Assembly (NCBI GenBank): GCA_905221605.1
Contig: CAJNDS010002592.1
Location: 1-64,000 of the forward strand
DNA from: Symbiodinium natans
Lineage: Eukaryota; Sar; Dinophyceae; Suessiales; Symbiodiniaceae
Direction of reading: 5' to 3'
Length of the DNA stretch: 64,000 nt
Shown here: one piece after another, positions 20,223 to 30,980 of the stretch
Numbering within the stretch: the stretch's first letter is position 1
Layout: every line of letters begins with the position of its first letter
The notes under the pieces: generated by a model
Databases searched by the model: none
What the model was told of the DNA's origin: nothing
The model's input: the letters and a program-made list of their open reading frames with translations, nothing else
Position numbers and translations under genes: made by a program

Positions 20223-21010
20223 TTTGCAACTGAGTCCGAAGGATGAAGATTCTTGAAGTGCATTCCGAGAGATCGGGGTGTTTAAGAAACTCACTGCATA
20301 TGCGTGTTTTCAGTAGTCTGCGTGTCTACCTACTGTCGGGAAAGCAAAAAACCTTGCTTAGGGGTTTGGGGTTTGGGGTTTGGGGTTTCGAACACTATCA
20401 CAACACCTCAGACCACAAACCTTACAAATTCATCCAAGGGCACAGGGAGACGAGTAGGGCCGAATTTGATATTTCAATCAGCTAAGGTTTAGGGTTTAGG
20501 GTTTAGGGTTGAGGTGTGAGGGTTTAGGGTTCAGGGTTTAGGGTTATTCGGGTGTAGGAGTGTCGGAGGACCATGGTTTTGGACGTGTTCACAGAACATC
20601 AGAACCAAAGCACTGCACCCTAAATCCTAAGACCACTTCTTGTTGACACCCAATGCCTTGATCGCTTCCCCCTATTACTACCCCCCCTCACCTCACCCCA
20701 CCCACGCAATATAGGATTCGAGCTTGGCAAATGCATCCCGAAAAGGCCTACATTGATGTGTTTTCGTTTTTTTGTTTTATGGAATTCGTTTGGATACTCG
20801 GAAAACCGCTCAGATCCAGCGTCTAATTAGTGAATAGCTGCGTGATTTTGAAGGGAACCCGGTGGGGGGGGGAGGGGTCTGACCAATCATTTCCTATTGT
20901 TAGGGAGGGGGCTTGACAATCACCCTAAACCATAAACCCTAAACCCTAAACCCTAAACCCTAAACCCTGTTGATGGAGGGGCTTAAGGCATGAACAAGCC
21001 TTCGAGGCAG

Positions 21011-21073
21011 CCGAATGAGCGTGGTCGCCCTAGAGCTTCCCTTGGCTTGCACAGAACCACCCGAGGCCGCCCA
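21011..21073 (+). CDS. Exon-like segment with candidate GC donor
   Basis: Acceptor GAGGCAG. Twenty-one codons starting PNERGRPRASLGLHRTTRGR. The next bases are GCTTAGGGTTTAGGG; a TAG would follow in frame, so splicing must occur at GC if this is an exon. Confidence 0.5.
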
Positions 21074-21075
21074 GC

Positions 21076-21240
21076 TTAGGGTTTAGGGTTTAGGGTTTAG
21101 GGTTTAGGGTTTAGGGTTTAGGGTTTAGGGTTTAGGGTTTAGGGTTTAGGGTTTAGGGTTCAGGGTTTAGGGTTCAGGGTTTAGGGTTTAGGGCTTAGGG
21201 TTTAGGGTTTAGGGCTTAGGGTTTAGAGTTTAGGGCTTTT
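21076..21240 (+). repeat. TTTAGGG array
   Basis: About 23 units with scattered TTCAGGG and CTTAGGG variants, immediately 3' of the exon ending at 21073. Confidence 0.95.
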
Positions 21241-21679
21241 GTAGGGTTAGGCGGGGGGGGGGGGGGGGGGTCGGAGACACTGTACTCTCACTCTACCCTT
21301 CAGAAGCCCTTCAAATTATTGACATACTCCAACTTGTACAGGTTTAGGTTCAGCGAGTTGCGTTGAGGGGACCTGGGAGTGTCTGTCCGAGTGCAGGAGT
21401 GAGGGTTTGGGAGTTCTAGGGTTTCAAGCAGCCTTACTGTTTCACCCACTTGATATGCCCTGTTCTCCATGCGGTTTCGGAAAGCCCGGGATCCATTTTG
21501 GGGTCCTTTAAGGAGGATTCGGCTACATGTGCCGGCTGCACATATTGAAGCCCCATTTCAAAAATGTCCATCATTTACCCTGACTTTCTCTCTTGGCCGC
21601 GTCTAGAAGCAGATCACCTTCCCTACCGCCATCTACCATCTTTCTCATGCCAGGACTGCTCTTTTATCACCTTAGTAGT

Positions 21680-21757
21680 AGAGTAGATAACCTTTAACCT
21701 TTTTGGGTTAATATATTCCCCTTAGAATCCCAAAGGTTAACCTTTAAAACCCCTAGG
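21680..21757. repeat. Inverted repeat (family O)
   Basis: TTTAACCTTTTTGGGTTAAT ... CCAAAGGTTAACCTTTAAAA. A relative with a (TA)n loop is at 54644-54727. Confidence 0.6.
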
Positions 21758-21813
21758 TACTGGACAACTAAGTCACCACGCCAGTTTAACATTACGAAAT
21801 TGCCGAAGCGCAG

Positions 21814-21879
21814 AATCTGGGGAGGGAGGGGGGGCCGGCGGACGCAATGCAGGCCCACACCATCCGCAAAGCCTTAGAC
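21814..21879 (+). CDS. Weak exon-like segment
   Basis: Acceptor AAGCGCAG. Reads NLGREGGPADAMQAHTIRKA then LD. It runs straight into CCCTAAACCCC with no donor, opposite to the usual arrangement. Confidence 0.3.
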
Positions 21880-22028
21880 CCTAAACCCCAAACCCTAAAC
21901 CCTAAACCCCAAACCCTAAACCCTAAACCCCAAACCCTAAACCCTAAACCCCAAACCCTAAACCCCAAACCCTAAAACCTAAACCCTAAACCCACACCCG
22001 CAGCCTCAAAGCCCAGCTGAAAATTCGC

Positions 22029-22127
22029 TCCCAAAAAGATTTTAGAAGCATTCTTCCTTCTAAGGGTAATATAGGGAGTATTATTTTTTGTTATTAAATT
22101 CAATTGGGGTTCTTAAGCAAATAGTAG
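22029..22127. mobile_element. MITE family B copy (left end degraded)
   Basis: Core TTCCTTCTAAGGGTAATATA and intact right end GGGGTTCTTAAGCAAATAGTAG. A CCCTAAA array abuts the right end. Confidence 0.75.
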
Positions 22128-22266
22128 ACCCTAAACCCTAAACCCTAAACCCTAAACCCTAAACCCTAAACCCTAAACCCTAAACCCTAAACCCTAAACC
22201 CTAAACCCCAAACCCTAAACCCTAAACCCTAAACCCTAAACCCTAAACCCTAAACCCTAAACCCTA
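22126..22266 (-). repeat. CCCTAAA array
   Basis: About 20 heptamers starting at the end of a MITE B and ending CCCTAG, a potential acceptor, 18 bp before the exon at 22285. Confidence 0.95.
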
Positions 22267-22284
22267 GCCTCCCCGACACTGCAG

Positions 22285-22333
22285 GTGTTGTCGGCCACCC
22301 TTTCCGACCAGCTGGAGGTCTCTCCTCTTTGGG
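22285..22333 (+). CDS. Exon-like segment
   Basis: Acceptor ACACTGCAG ends at 22284. Reads VLSATLSDQLEVSPLW, leaves 1 base, donor GTTTGGGGG. Confidence 0.6.
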
Positions 22334-23030
22334 GTTTGGGGGTTTGGGGTTTAGGGTTTTAGGGTTTCGGGTTTAGGGCTAGCGGACAGTTCTGGCAGAC
22401 CTTCACAGCCGAATGCACTTGTGATGACCCATAAGTCCATAAGCCTTATGAAGCAGAAATCCACTTCTTTGTGTTTCCCGGAACAGGATGAATTAGCTCT
22501 ACAGAATATCAGCATGGGTGGTGGCCTATTTGGGGGGTAGTTAGTATGTCTTCATAGGGATGAGAAGGGGAAAAATAGGATTATTGGCGCTCCTGTGTTA
22601 CACCGTGCAAGACCGACAGGTGCTTCTCACTGTCTTCATTGCTTCTGCATCCTTGCGAGTTGGCACTAAACCCTAAAACCCTAGACCCTAAACTCCTAAA
22701 CCCTAAACCCTAAACCCTATACCCAGGGTCGAGAGCAATCAAAACAGCGAAGTTTAAAGACCAACAAGCTGCGAGTGGGCTGGCACCTTGGGCCAAAGCC
22801 CAAACCCTCCACTCGTTTCTTTTACTAAGCACAAGTAGAGAAAATATCTTTCAAACTACCAAATATTTATGGAGACAGTTATGTAATTCTTCACCAGTTG
22901 GCCTCTGCCACAGTTTAGGTCTTTAGGTTTTGCCTAAACCCTAAACCCTAAACGCTAAACCCTAAAACCTAAAACCTATAACCTAAACCGCAAGTAAAAG
23001 GTGAGTTTCGACCCCAGACTTCAATGCGAG

Positions 23031-23099
23031 GTCCCCTTCGTGCTCCTCCGCGACGTTGTCGCTGCCGCAGCCATGGGCCGGAACGATATGGCGCGCAGG
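23031..23099 (+). CDS. Exon-like segment
   Basis: AATGCGAG acceptor. Twenty-three codons in phase 0: VPFVLLRDVVAAAAMGRNDM then ARR, directly at GTTTAGGG. Confidence 0.6.
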
Positions 23100-23400
23100 G
23101 TTTAGGGTTTAGGGTTTAGGGTTTAGGGATTGAGTTTGAGGGGCTAGGGTTCAGGAATTGAGTTTGAGGGTTGAGGGGTTAGGGTTCAGGAATTGAGTTT
23201 GAGGGTTTAGGGGTTAGGGCTCAGGGATTGAGTTGTGGGTGGAGGGGTAATTATTTAATGAAGGGTTTATGGATTGAGTTTGGAGGTTGAATTTGGGGGA
23301 TTAGGGCTCAGTTTGGGGGGGTCTTACAGGTTTAAGCTCTCTTCCAACCCCTTCCAGGCTCCATTTTTGGAGCCCTGCAGCTCTTGCAACTCCCCTCCTC

Positions 23401-23549
23401 TACTTGGAGGTTCATGGGACTTAATAACCACCTATAACTGGGCTTAAAATCCTACTTCTAATTGGGATAACCCCTATAAGGCCCTTTAGGGGTATTATAA
23501 GTATAAGTACAGTTATGATTGGTTAGTAAGTACCGTGAACCTCCAAGTA
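23401..23549. mobile_element. MITE family A, complete copy
   Basis: 149 bp between TACTTGGAGGTTCATGGGAC and GTACCGTGAACCTCCAAGTA. No internal telomere units. Confidence 0.85.
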
Positions 23550-23626
23550 CGTATTACCAGCCACTACCAGGCGAGGGTGTTAGCTGCGCTGGCCATCCTA
23601 CACCTAAACTGAAAATCAACCTTTCA

Positions 23627-23708
23627 AAGAGCCATAAATCATATTCAGGATCCCTTTATACATGAAGGTGCTTTCCTTAATTAGGGGGTCTTTGGGCTCT
23701 TTGGGTAA
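23627..23708. mobile_element. MITE family G, truncated copy
   Basis: AAGAGCCATAAATCATATT... and TTAATTAGGGGGTCTTTGGG CTCTTTGGGTA match the intact element at 55801. Confidence 0.6.
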
Positions 23709-23835
23709 CCCTAAACCCCTAAACCCTAAACCCCAAACCCCAAACCCTAAACCCTAAACCCTAAATCCTAAACCCTAAACCCTAAACACTAAACCCTACC
23801 CCCAGACCCCAATTCGGGGTATGACGGCGCCCCAG

Positions 23836-23889
23836 ACTCTGGCTGCCACCCTCGTGCCAACTTTGGACGGCTCGATGGTTGCATCATGG
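23836..23889 (+). CDS. Exon-like segment
   Basis: Acceptor GCGCCCCAG. Eighteen codons TLAATLVPTLDGSMVASW in phase 0, donor GTAGTGTTTAGGG. Confidence 0.6.
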
Positions 23890-24429
23890 GTAGTGTTTAG
23901 GGTTTAGGGTTTAGGGTGTAGGGCAGTTTAGGGTTTCGGGTTTAGGCTTTAGGCTTTAGACGTTAGGCTTTAGGCTTTGGGGAAGTCTTCGGGAAGTATT
24001 TTGTGCTTGACGGTTCAGGCTTCGGCGTTCAGGGTTTCGGGTGTAAGGTTTAGGGTTTAGAGTTTCGGGCTTGAGGGGGAAGGGGCCGGAGGCAGCAGGT
24101 TTGAGGCTTGGCTAGGGCTCTAAGTCTCTTGCGGCCTTCATCAACAAGCACATGACTCTGACAGAAACTTGCGTCCGTGGAAGGCTTCTTACCTCGAGGG
24201 CTTGGGCTGAGGCTGATCATGAGGCTTTGGGGTCTCTAAGGTCATCCCCAAACCTTGCCTTGAGAACCCGAAACCTATGTGTAGGTTATTCAAGAATCCT
24301 ACAATTGGCTTCGCAATAAGAACCTCCAAAAGGTTAGGTTTTTGGGTTCTTACGGCAATGCCTACACACTCCACAGGCCAAAGATGGTCAGGCAAACACA
24401 ACGCCTAAACCTCACATGGGTTGGTGGTC

Positions 24430-25150
24430 TCTTTGAGAGTACAGTGAGTGAATAACATGAACGAACAAGGGAACGAAGTTACAATCACCAGGCTGTTACC
24501 AAAGGCTTGAGTTCTACATCCAAGTTCTCAGGGTCTTGTGTCCCAACCTTATAGACGCTTCCCCAAAAGCCCGTTAAAATGTACTAAATTCATGCGTCAC
24601 AGGTTCCTTATAATTTGGTATTTTTATGATTGGTGGATTTCCTGCAGTTGTGGTTTCGTTCTCACTCTTTATTATTGTATTCACGCACTCACTGCGTTCA
24701 TTTGTAATCCAATAAAAAGAGTGCGTGAGAACTACACCATTAGTATTATAGTATTAATATTGCCCGGGGCCCTCTTTAAACGTACTATATTATGCCCCCG
24801 GTAAACATTATATACATATATATATATATTAAAAGTGAAGAGAAAGAGGGAACAATATTATAAGTGCACGAAGTAAGCGCATGATTCTTGCGAGCGATTG
24901 AACGAAACAAAATTAGGAACGAAGTGAGAGATAAAAGACTAGGAAGATAAATAACCATAAGATTTCAAGAAAATGCCAATTGTAGATTATAAAATTTTTG
25001 AATTTCCAAAATTCTAAAGTTTAGAAAGGTGTACTTCGTTCTTTGTTACGTTTAATATTGCGTGCTTTCTCTTCGTACTTCGTTCTCTCCATTATTGTAT
25101 TTCGCGTCTTGAATTCCTTGCAAATACAATAATTGAGTTCACTTCGTAGT
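24430..25150. other. AT-rich island without telomere units
   Basis: About 720 bp with a composition unlike its flanks. Contains GAACGAAGT-type motifs in both orientations (for example 24880-24940 and 25030-25090), suggesting a decayed inverted-repeat element. The longest frame (24538-24804) looks incidental. Confidence 0.5.
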
Positions 25151-25271
25151 TTAAACCCTAAACCCTAAACCCTAAACCCTAAACCCTAAACCCTAAACCC
25201 TAAACCCTAAACCCTAAACCCTAAACCCTTAACCCTAAACCCTAAACCCTAAACCCTAAACCCTAAACCCT
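25151..25271 (-). repeat. CCCTAAA array
   Basis: About 17 units leading into the acceptor region of the exon at 25295. Confidence 0.95.
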
Positions 25272-25294
25272 TCCCGCAAAGGGCTGCTTTCTAG

Positions 25295-25381
25295 CCTGGT
25301 GGCGCCTGGCAGCGTGTTGGGGCGGCTGATGACCGTGGCGCAGCGCGCCAGCCGCTTGGCTGAACATTACGGCGTCGATTG
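25295..25381 (+). CDS. Exon-like segment
   Basis: Acceptor TTTCTAG ends at 25294. Enters with 1 base and reads LVAPGSVLGRLMTVAQRASR then LAEHYGVD. Leaves TG before GTTTAGGG. One of the clearest array-exon-array sandwiches. Confidence 0.7.
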
Positions 25382-25426
25382 GTTTAGGGTTAATAGGGTT
25401 TAGGGTTTGGGGTTTGGGGGGTGGGG

Positions 25427-25518
25427 GTGGGGGTTGGGGGTTGGGGGTTGGGGGTTGGGGGTTGGGGGTTGGGGGTTGGGGGTTGGGGGTTGGGGGTTGG
25501 GGGTTGGGTGTTGGGGGT
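25427..25518 (+). repeat. Tandem heptamer variant TTGGGGG
   Basis: A homogeneous (TTGGGGG)n block replaces TTTAGGG just downstream of the exon at 25295. The 122-residue frame over it is a repeat artefact. Confidence 0.9.
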
Positions 25519-26094
25519 TTCTTCCCTTGGAGTACTTTAAGCCAAGGCTGCCTTGAAATGATCGAGGTTCAGCGCTTCGGGTTCAGAGTCTGGATGGTTG
25601 CACAAATGGACAGGTCAAAAAAGCCCGAGAGCGCGCCCGGTGGTCTGATACAGTTCTGGATTTTAGCGTGTCATCTTTGCGCCAGAAGAGTTGCAGCAGC
25701 GATTCATGATTCTGAACCCAGACCCACATCCCAAACACGCTGCATCTTAAAACCTAAACCAAGCTATGACGAAGAAAACTAAAGCGAAACCCCTGAACCT
25801 CCATAGTGACATTGAGAGCCTTAAATGTCAGGGAGGGAGGGATGCAAAGGCTGCTGGAGTTTTTGGAGTTTTGTTATTTGGGGTTGAGGATGAAGGTTTT
25901 GAGATTAGGATTCTGGGGTCTTGAGGTTTCAAGTGTGTGGGGCTCTGAGATTTTTGGGTCATGGGGGTCTGAGATGGACTCTGGTGCTGAGTAGCTGCTG
26001 GGGTTCATAAACCCTCAGCCCCAAACCCTAAACCCTAAACCCTGGAAGGAAGTCTGAGGGTTGTAATGAGGACTTTAGGGGCTTCTGTTGGGTC

Positions 26095-26192
26095 TACTTG
26101 AAGGTTCATTGGGTACTTTCCCGAATTCTCAGTCTAGGAGTCTAGGGTTGGGAGTGCAGTCAGAATTGGGGTTCTAAGTACCCATGAACGGG
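26095..26192. mobile_element. MITE family A, degraded copy
   Basis: TACTTGAAGGTTCATTGGGTAC ... TAAGTACCCATGAACGGGG; the right terminus is lost. Confidence 0.5.
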
Positions 26193-26259
26193 GTTCAAGC
26201 CTGACAAAACCCTAAACCCTAAACCCTAAACCCTAAACCCTAAACCTTAAACCCTAAAC

Positions 26260-26361
26260 TCGGGATGTGCCCCCTTTATACAAGCAGTCCTTAATTGGGG
26301 ATTATGAGAGGGGGGTACTCGAATCCCCATGAAGGACTGTTAGTGGAAGCGGGAACATCCC
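26260..26361. mobile_element. MITE family C copy
   Basis: CTCGGGATGTGCCCCCTTTATAC ... GGACTGTTAGTGGAAGCGGG and AACATCCCAA. It lies between two CCCTAAA arrays. Confidence 0.8.
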
Positions 26362-26364
26362 AAC

Positions 26365-26465
26365 CCTAAACCCTGAACCCTAAACCCTAAACCCTAAACC
26401 CTAAACCCTAAACCCTAAACCCTAAACCCTAAACCCTAAACCCTAAACCCTAAACCCTAAACCCA
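26365..26465 (-). repeat. CCCTAAA array
   Basis: About 14 units between a MITE C and the acceptor CACAG of the exon at 26474. Confidence 0.95.
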
Positions 26466-26473
26466 AGGCACAG

Positions 26474-26528
26474 ATATCGTGGAGGTGTACAGGCTCGACT
26501 CCCTCTCGACTCCTGGCTTGAATTGGAG
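26474..26528 (+). CDS. Exon-like segment
   Basis: Acceptor AAGGCACAG. Enters with 2 bases, reads IVEVYRLDSLSTPGLNW, leaves AG at GTTAAGAT. Confidence 0.6.
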
Positions 26529-27108
26529 GTTAAGATCGCAAAAATGTCCCCTACGTCCTACCCAGTGCCTGAGTTCAAGATGAGATGTAGTCTGAAGCGC
26601 AACAGCTCGGGTTTAGTTCGGTTTATGGTTCCGGGCCCCTGAACCCAGAATCCTAGACCCCACACCTTGATCATCCTCCGCAACGATGGAGGTACATGTC
26701 TCCCCTTCGGGCATGCCCCGAACTAGGGGGACCCCCCTTACATACGCCACCAACATTCTCTAACCTCTGATTATGGGACTCCAATCCCCCCCCAAAAAAC
26801 ACACACACAAGCAAAACAAGAACAACAACTAAGAAGGACCCCCCCTACTGTTGAAGAGATTCCCATGTTAAAGCAGGCTTTCAAAGGCTTCTGCAGGTGG
26901 ACTCCAAGTCTTCCGGTTGATTTAAACCCTAAACCCTAAACCCTAAACCCAAAACCCTAAACTGCATTATGTTCATGAGCTGTTTTTTGTAGCAGACAGG
27001 GACCCATCACAGGTGCGCGCTTTTCAGCTCTAGGTTTTCAGTCGAGGAGTTTCAGGGTTGGGGTTTAGGATTTGAAGGTCAGTGTGGTGGGGCCCGCTCT
27101 CCGTGCAG

Positions 27109-27153
27109 ATGCACTCTCCTCTTGCTAAGTCCTCCGGTCGACGAAGAACTTCA
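27109..27153 (+). CDS. Exon-like segment
   Basis: Pyrimidine-rich acceptor CTCCGTGCAG. Fifteen codons MHSPLAKSSGRRRTS, donor GTTTACATT. Confidence 0.4.
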
Positions 27154-27363
27154 GTTTACATTCTGTGCATATGCTGTAGATACACCGTCCTCTTGCTTTT
27201 TAGTTGTTGTTTTTTTTGGGTTGGAGGGGCGGGTGCGGGAGTCTTTAAAGGCGCCATAACCCGCTCCATTTCAGGAGGACTTAACTTAAATGGACCACGT
27301 GAGGCGTGGCTGACCCTCAGCCATGCACCCTAAACCCTAAACCCTCAAACCCAGGCTGGCTGT

Positions 27364-27528
27364 ACTTGGAGGTTCATAGTACCTATGAACCAACGATTAC
27401 TGTACAGGGTTTAGGGTTTAGGGTTTAGGGTACCTGTACTTATAACCATATCAGGGCACTTAAGGGGCGTATAAGTGGGTTATAAGTACAGATATGATTG
27501 GCTCACAAGTACCATGAACCTCCAAGTA
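27364..27528. mobile_element. MITE family A with TTTAGGG in one arm
   Basis: TACTTGGAGGTTCATAGTAC ... GTACCATGAACCTCCAAGTA. A run of TTTAGGG units (27408-27440) sits in the left arm, near the position occupied in the copy at 10002. Confidence 0.8.
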
Positions 27529-27769
27529 GTCTTGGGCATGAGACGTGAAGGGCCAGTGGGGGATCCTGGCTTTTGGCCTTTTGGGGTTCGGTGTTGAGGG
27601 TTCAGGGTTTAGGGCTAGGGTTTAGGGTTGAGGGTTCAGGGTTTCAGAGGGTCAAGGGTTTACGGTTCAGGGTTCAGGCTTCGGGTTTAGGGTTCAGGGT
27701 TGAGAGTTAAGGGTTTAGGGTTTAGGGTTGTGTGTGCGTTGGTTGTTTCTCTCTTTCTTTTTGGGGCAG

Positions 27770-27800
27770 AGGGTCTGGGAGGCTGAGAGCTTCGGGGGGG
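27770..27800 (+). CDS. Short exon-like segment
   Basis: A good pyrimidine tract precedes GGGGCAG. Reads RVWEAESFGG, donor GTGTATG. Too short to weigh alone. Confidence 0.3.
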
Positions 27801-27890
27801 GTGTATGCAGGCTCTTTGGGCTCAGATTTCAGATGCATCGCCCGAACCCCTAAATTCCCATGGAGCCCCGGGGCAACCCCCCACACCTTG

Positions 27891-27988
27891 GCATGTTCCC
27901 CCTTATACTAACAGACCTTTACAGGGCTTGTAATGGGGGCACCATAATCCCTCTTAAGGAGATGTTAGTTTAAGGGGCATCCCCTTTG
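27891..27988. mobile_element. MITE family C copy
   Basis: CATGTTCCCCCTTATACTAACAG ... GATGTTAGTTTAAGGGGCATCCC. Confidence 0.75.
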
Positions 27989-28011
27989 CCACACCCTGAT
28001 CCCTAAACCAG

Positions 28012-28074
28012 GAACATCATGCAAACGACTGACCCTCGCTACACCAAGTACAGCATCTTTCACAAAGGCTGGCG
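28012..28074 (+). CDS. Exon-like segment
   Basis: CCCTAAACCAG acceptor. Enters with 1 base and reads NIMQTTDPRYTKYSIFHKGW. Leaves CG at GTTTAGG. A persuasive coding sequence. Confidence 0.65.
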
Positions 28075-28179
28075 GTTTAGGATTGGGGACACGGCCCTCC
28101 GAACCTAAGCCCTCTAAGGGGTTGAGATATAGGGTTCAGGGTTGGGAACCCCTGAACCTTAAGCCCTAAGCCCTAAGCC

Positions 28180-28410
28180 TTATACTATCAGTCCTTAATA
28201 GGGATTCTAATACCCCCCCCTCCCCCCCCTGGCCGCCCCCATTGTAATCCCGATGAAGGACTGCTAGTATCAGGGGGAGCATCCCAAGTTCAGGGTTGGG
28301 ATGTTCCCCCTCCCTAAACCCTAAACCCTAAACCCTAAACCCTAAACCCTAAGCCCCCCCCTAATATAGTCCCGATGAAGGACTGTTAGTATCAGGGGGC
28401 GCATCCCAGG
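28180..28410. mobile_element. Two tandem MITE C copies, the second partly replaced by CCCTAAA
   Basis: Copy 1 (28180-28292) has a C-rich centre. In copy 2 (28300-28410) the left arm is cut after GGGATGTTCCCCCTC and continued by CCCTAAA units, while the right arm GGACTG(C/T)TAGTATCAGGGGG is intact. Both end at GCATCCCA followed by GGTTCAGG-like sequence. Confidence 0.75.
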
Positions 28411-28463
28411 TTCAGGGTGTAGAGGAATGTGGCGCGTGGAGTTTCCGAGTTGCGGTGCTAAAG

Positions 28464-28507
28464 CCCGGGCTCCACCCCGTAAAGTCGGAGTTTGCGCCAA
28501 GTCTCTG
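28464..28507 (+). CDS. Exon-like segment
   Basis: GCTAAAG acceptor. Reads PGLHPVKSEFAPSL, leaves TG at GTTTAGGG. An alternative frame (RAPPRKVGVCAKSL) is also open. Confidence 0.45.
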
Positions 28508-28887
28508 GTTTAGGGTTTAGGGTTTAGAGGGTTTAGGGTTTAGGGATTAGGGTTTAGGGTTTAGGGATTAGGGTTTGGGGTTTAGGGTTTAGGGTTTGGG
28601 ATGAGGGTGTAGGGTGGAGGGTTTAGGGTTTAGGGTTTAGGGTTTAGGGGTTTAGGGGTTTAGGGGTTAGGGGTTAGGGGTTTTAGGGTTTAGGGTTTAG
28701 GGTTTAGGGGTTAGGGGTTAGGGGTTTTAGGGTTAAGGGTTTACGGTTTAGGGATGTCGTATGGTTGTGCTCCCGAGTCCCAGCTAAAGAGGACAAGAGT
28801 CTCGCAAGACCCTTAAGGACTAAATGAACCCTAAAAAGGTTTCTGGTGTATATACGATAGTTCTCCACGAAGTGCGGCTTTTAATTT

Positions 28888-28894
28888 TTTTTGT

Positions 28895-28950
<56 letters not shown>

Positions 28951-29477
28951 GGGGGGGGGGGGGGGGGGGGTGCGTGTGGTACCCACCCCCCCCCACCCCC
29001 CGACGGAAGGGGGGGGGGCACCACCCAACCCCCCCCCCCCCCCTCACCACCCCCCCCCCCCTACGCACATTCAAGATCATTAAAAAGCAATTAAAATATC
29101 AATTACAACGATAAAAGATACAAAAAATAGAATTTCGTTGCTTTGCAATTGTTTTTTTTTCACCATTTTCAGCAAAAAAAGATTGACAAAGTGACTAAAT
29201 AGTGAAATCACTTGTGATTTGACTATTTAGTCACTTTGTCAACATTTTCAATTGATATTTTTTATCGTTGTAATTGATCTTTTAATTGCTTTTAATGATC
29301 TTGAACTAGTTGGGCCTATTTTTCATTGAATTTCAAGTCTTTTTAGTGAGTTCGCATTATGTTGAAATGAAATTGCGGGGATGTGCGTGGGGGGGGGGGT
29401 GGGGGCGGTTGGGTGAGGGGGGGGGGGGTGGGTGGGGGGGGGGGGGGGGGGCGGGTTGGGGGGGGGGGGTGGGTGGT

Positions 29478-29514
<37 letters not shown>

Positions 29515-29570
29515 GGGGGGGGGGGGGGGGGGTGGGGGTGGGCGGTGGGTGGGTGGGTGGGCCGAAAACG
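28888..29570. repeat. Nested palindrome with very long G/C tracts
   Basis: G run (28888-28970), C runs (28984-29060), a 240-bp inverted repeat (29068-29305) with TTACAACGATAAAAGATA versus TTTTTATCGTTGTAATTG, an inner hairpin ATTGACAAAGTGACTAAATAG / CTATTTAGTCACTTTGTCAA at 29182-29241, then a second G-rich block (29388-29560). All frames over it are homopolymer artefacts. Confidence 0.85.
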
Positions 29571-29833
29571 CGCTAAATGGAGAACTCTCAAACCTAGTAA
29601 GGCTTACAGTAGTAAAGGGTATATGACCCCAAATTGAGGGTTTATTTGGTCGCCACAAGACCCCCCAAAAAAGACTGCAACAAGTCGTAATTGCGGGGGT
29701 ATGTCACGTTTAGTTTCTTGATCGCCGAACTTGAGTAAACCCTTAACCCTTAACCCTTAACCCTTAACCCTCAACCCTTAACCCTTACACCCTAAACTAC
29801 TCAGAACCCAACCTGACGTCGCACCCGCCGCAG

Positions 29834-29904
29834 CCACGGGCCTTCTCATCGACGAGCTGTGCAAGACGGTCGGCATCGAGGACCGTTGTTGGGCGGAGTC
29901 TAGG
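29834..29904 (+). CDS. Gene 2, exon a
   Basis: Acceptor CCGCCGCAG. Enters with 2 bases and reads TGLLIDELCKTVGIEDRCWA then ESR. Leaves in phase 0 at GTTTAGGG. Fits exon b. Confidence 0.65.
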
Positions 29905-30167
29905 GTTTAGGGTTTAGGGTTTGGGGTTTGGGGTTTGGGGTTTAGGGAGCTGCGAAAGATAAAGCAGGAGCATATGAGGGTTGCCGAATTTAGGGGTACC
30001 CTCCCGGGGGTCCATATTGTGAGAGAGTCCTAAAATGTAGGGGGTGGTCCCTATATTCGTAAACCCCCTTACCCCAACCCCTTCCTCCCTCCCCCCCCTC
30101 CCCCCCAAAACCAAAAAGCCTTCAACCCTAAACCCTGAACCCAACCCTAAACCCCAAACCCCAGCAG

Positions 30168-30261
30168 CCACAGAGCAAGGACGATATCCGGAAGCAGCTG
30201 ACTGAGAAGCTTGATTCTATCAAGGCCCTCTGCAATCGACTCGACCCTTGGACGAGCTCAA
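30168..30261 (+). CDS. Gene 2, exon b
   Basis: A CCCTAAA/CCCCAAA tract ends in CCCAGCAG. Reads PQSKDDIRKQLTEKLDSIKA then LCNRLDPWTSS, probably helical. Leaves 1 base at GTTCTT. The exact 3' end is less certain. Confidence 0.6.
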
Positions 30262-30737
30262 GTTCTTCTCATAGAATATGGGGGGGGGCTTCCGGAAAAA
30301 AAGGGGTACCTTAAAAGAAATCCTACTTTGGGGGTCTGTATTCAGGGTCTCTTATTTTCGTCATCCCCGTGTCATAGTGGCATGGCATATGAAAGGATAG
30401 AAATGGGAGATGGACTCATATAGAAAATGTGACAAATATATATCAATATATGCTGAGAATATCATAATGCAACAATACAGAAAAAACCCACGGGTGCACT
30501 TCAACTTAAGGTTTGGGTTTAAGGGACATGAAGAAATCGGACTAGAATTTTCGAGGCCTGATGTAGCTGAGCCCTTCAGAAGCACCTAGGCACAGACTCG
30601 GCGCTGTGCATGAGGTCCCCCTCATGCAGTCCGAAATCCCCAACTCCTGCACCCTTCTAAACCATAGGGTTTAGGGTTTAGGGTTTAGGGTTTAGGGTTC
30701 CTCTCCCTGCTTGTCCCTTCCCCGTCCCGACCCAAAG

Positions 30738-30793
30738 AATACGGCAAAGAGAGAAGCCCGAACAAGGATTCAACCAAGGCAGGCATTTCGTTT
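30738..30793 (+). CDS. Gene 2, exon c
   Basis: A long pyrimidine tract (30701-30733) precedes CCCAAAG. Enters with 2 bases, reads YGKERSPNKDSTKAGISF, donor GTCATT. Other frames are open, but this one joins b and d. Confidence 0.5.
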
Positions 30794-30925
30794 GTCATTC
30801 CGAGGATACCCCGTCCAATTACATTTTTGTGACACCAATTATGAAATTAAGTACACTGCAGCTCAACTAAGCCTAACCCCAAACCGCAAACCCTAAACCC
30901 GAAACCCCAAACCCTAAACCCCCAG

Positions 30926-30980
30926 AAAGATACCGGCGCATTCCTCCGTGGGGGAAGACTCGGGGTCCGATTGATTTTAG
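30926..30980 (+). CDS. Gene 2, exon d
   Basis: CCCTAAACCCCCAG acceptor. Reads KDTGAFLRGGRLGVRLIL, leaves 1 base, donor GTCCCTTTT. Confidence 0.6.

Noticed and set aside
24538-24804. 88-codon frame in the AT-rich island
   Set aside because: No splice sites or similarity to anything I recognise. Composition is that of the surrounding AT-rich DNA.
28820-29658. Gly- and Pro-rich frames up to 111 codons
   Set aside because: They are translations of poly-G/poly-C tracts.
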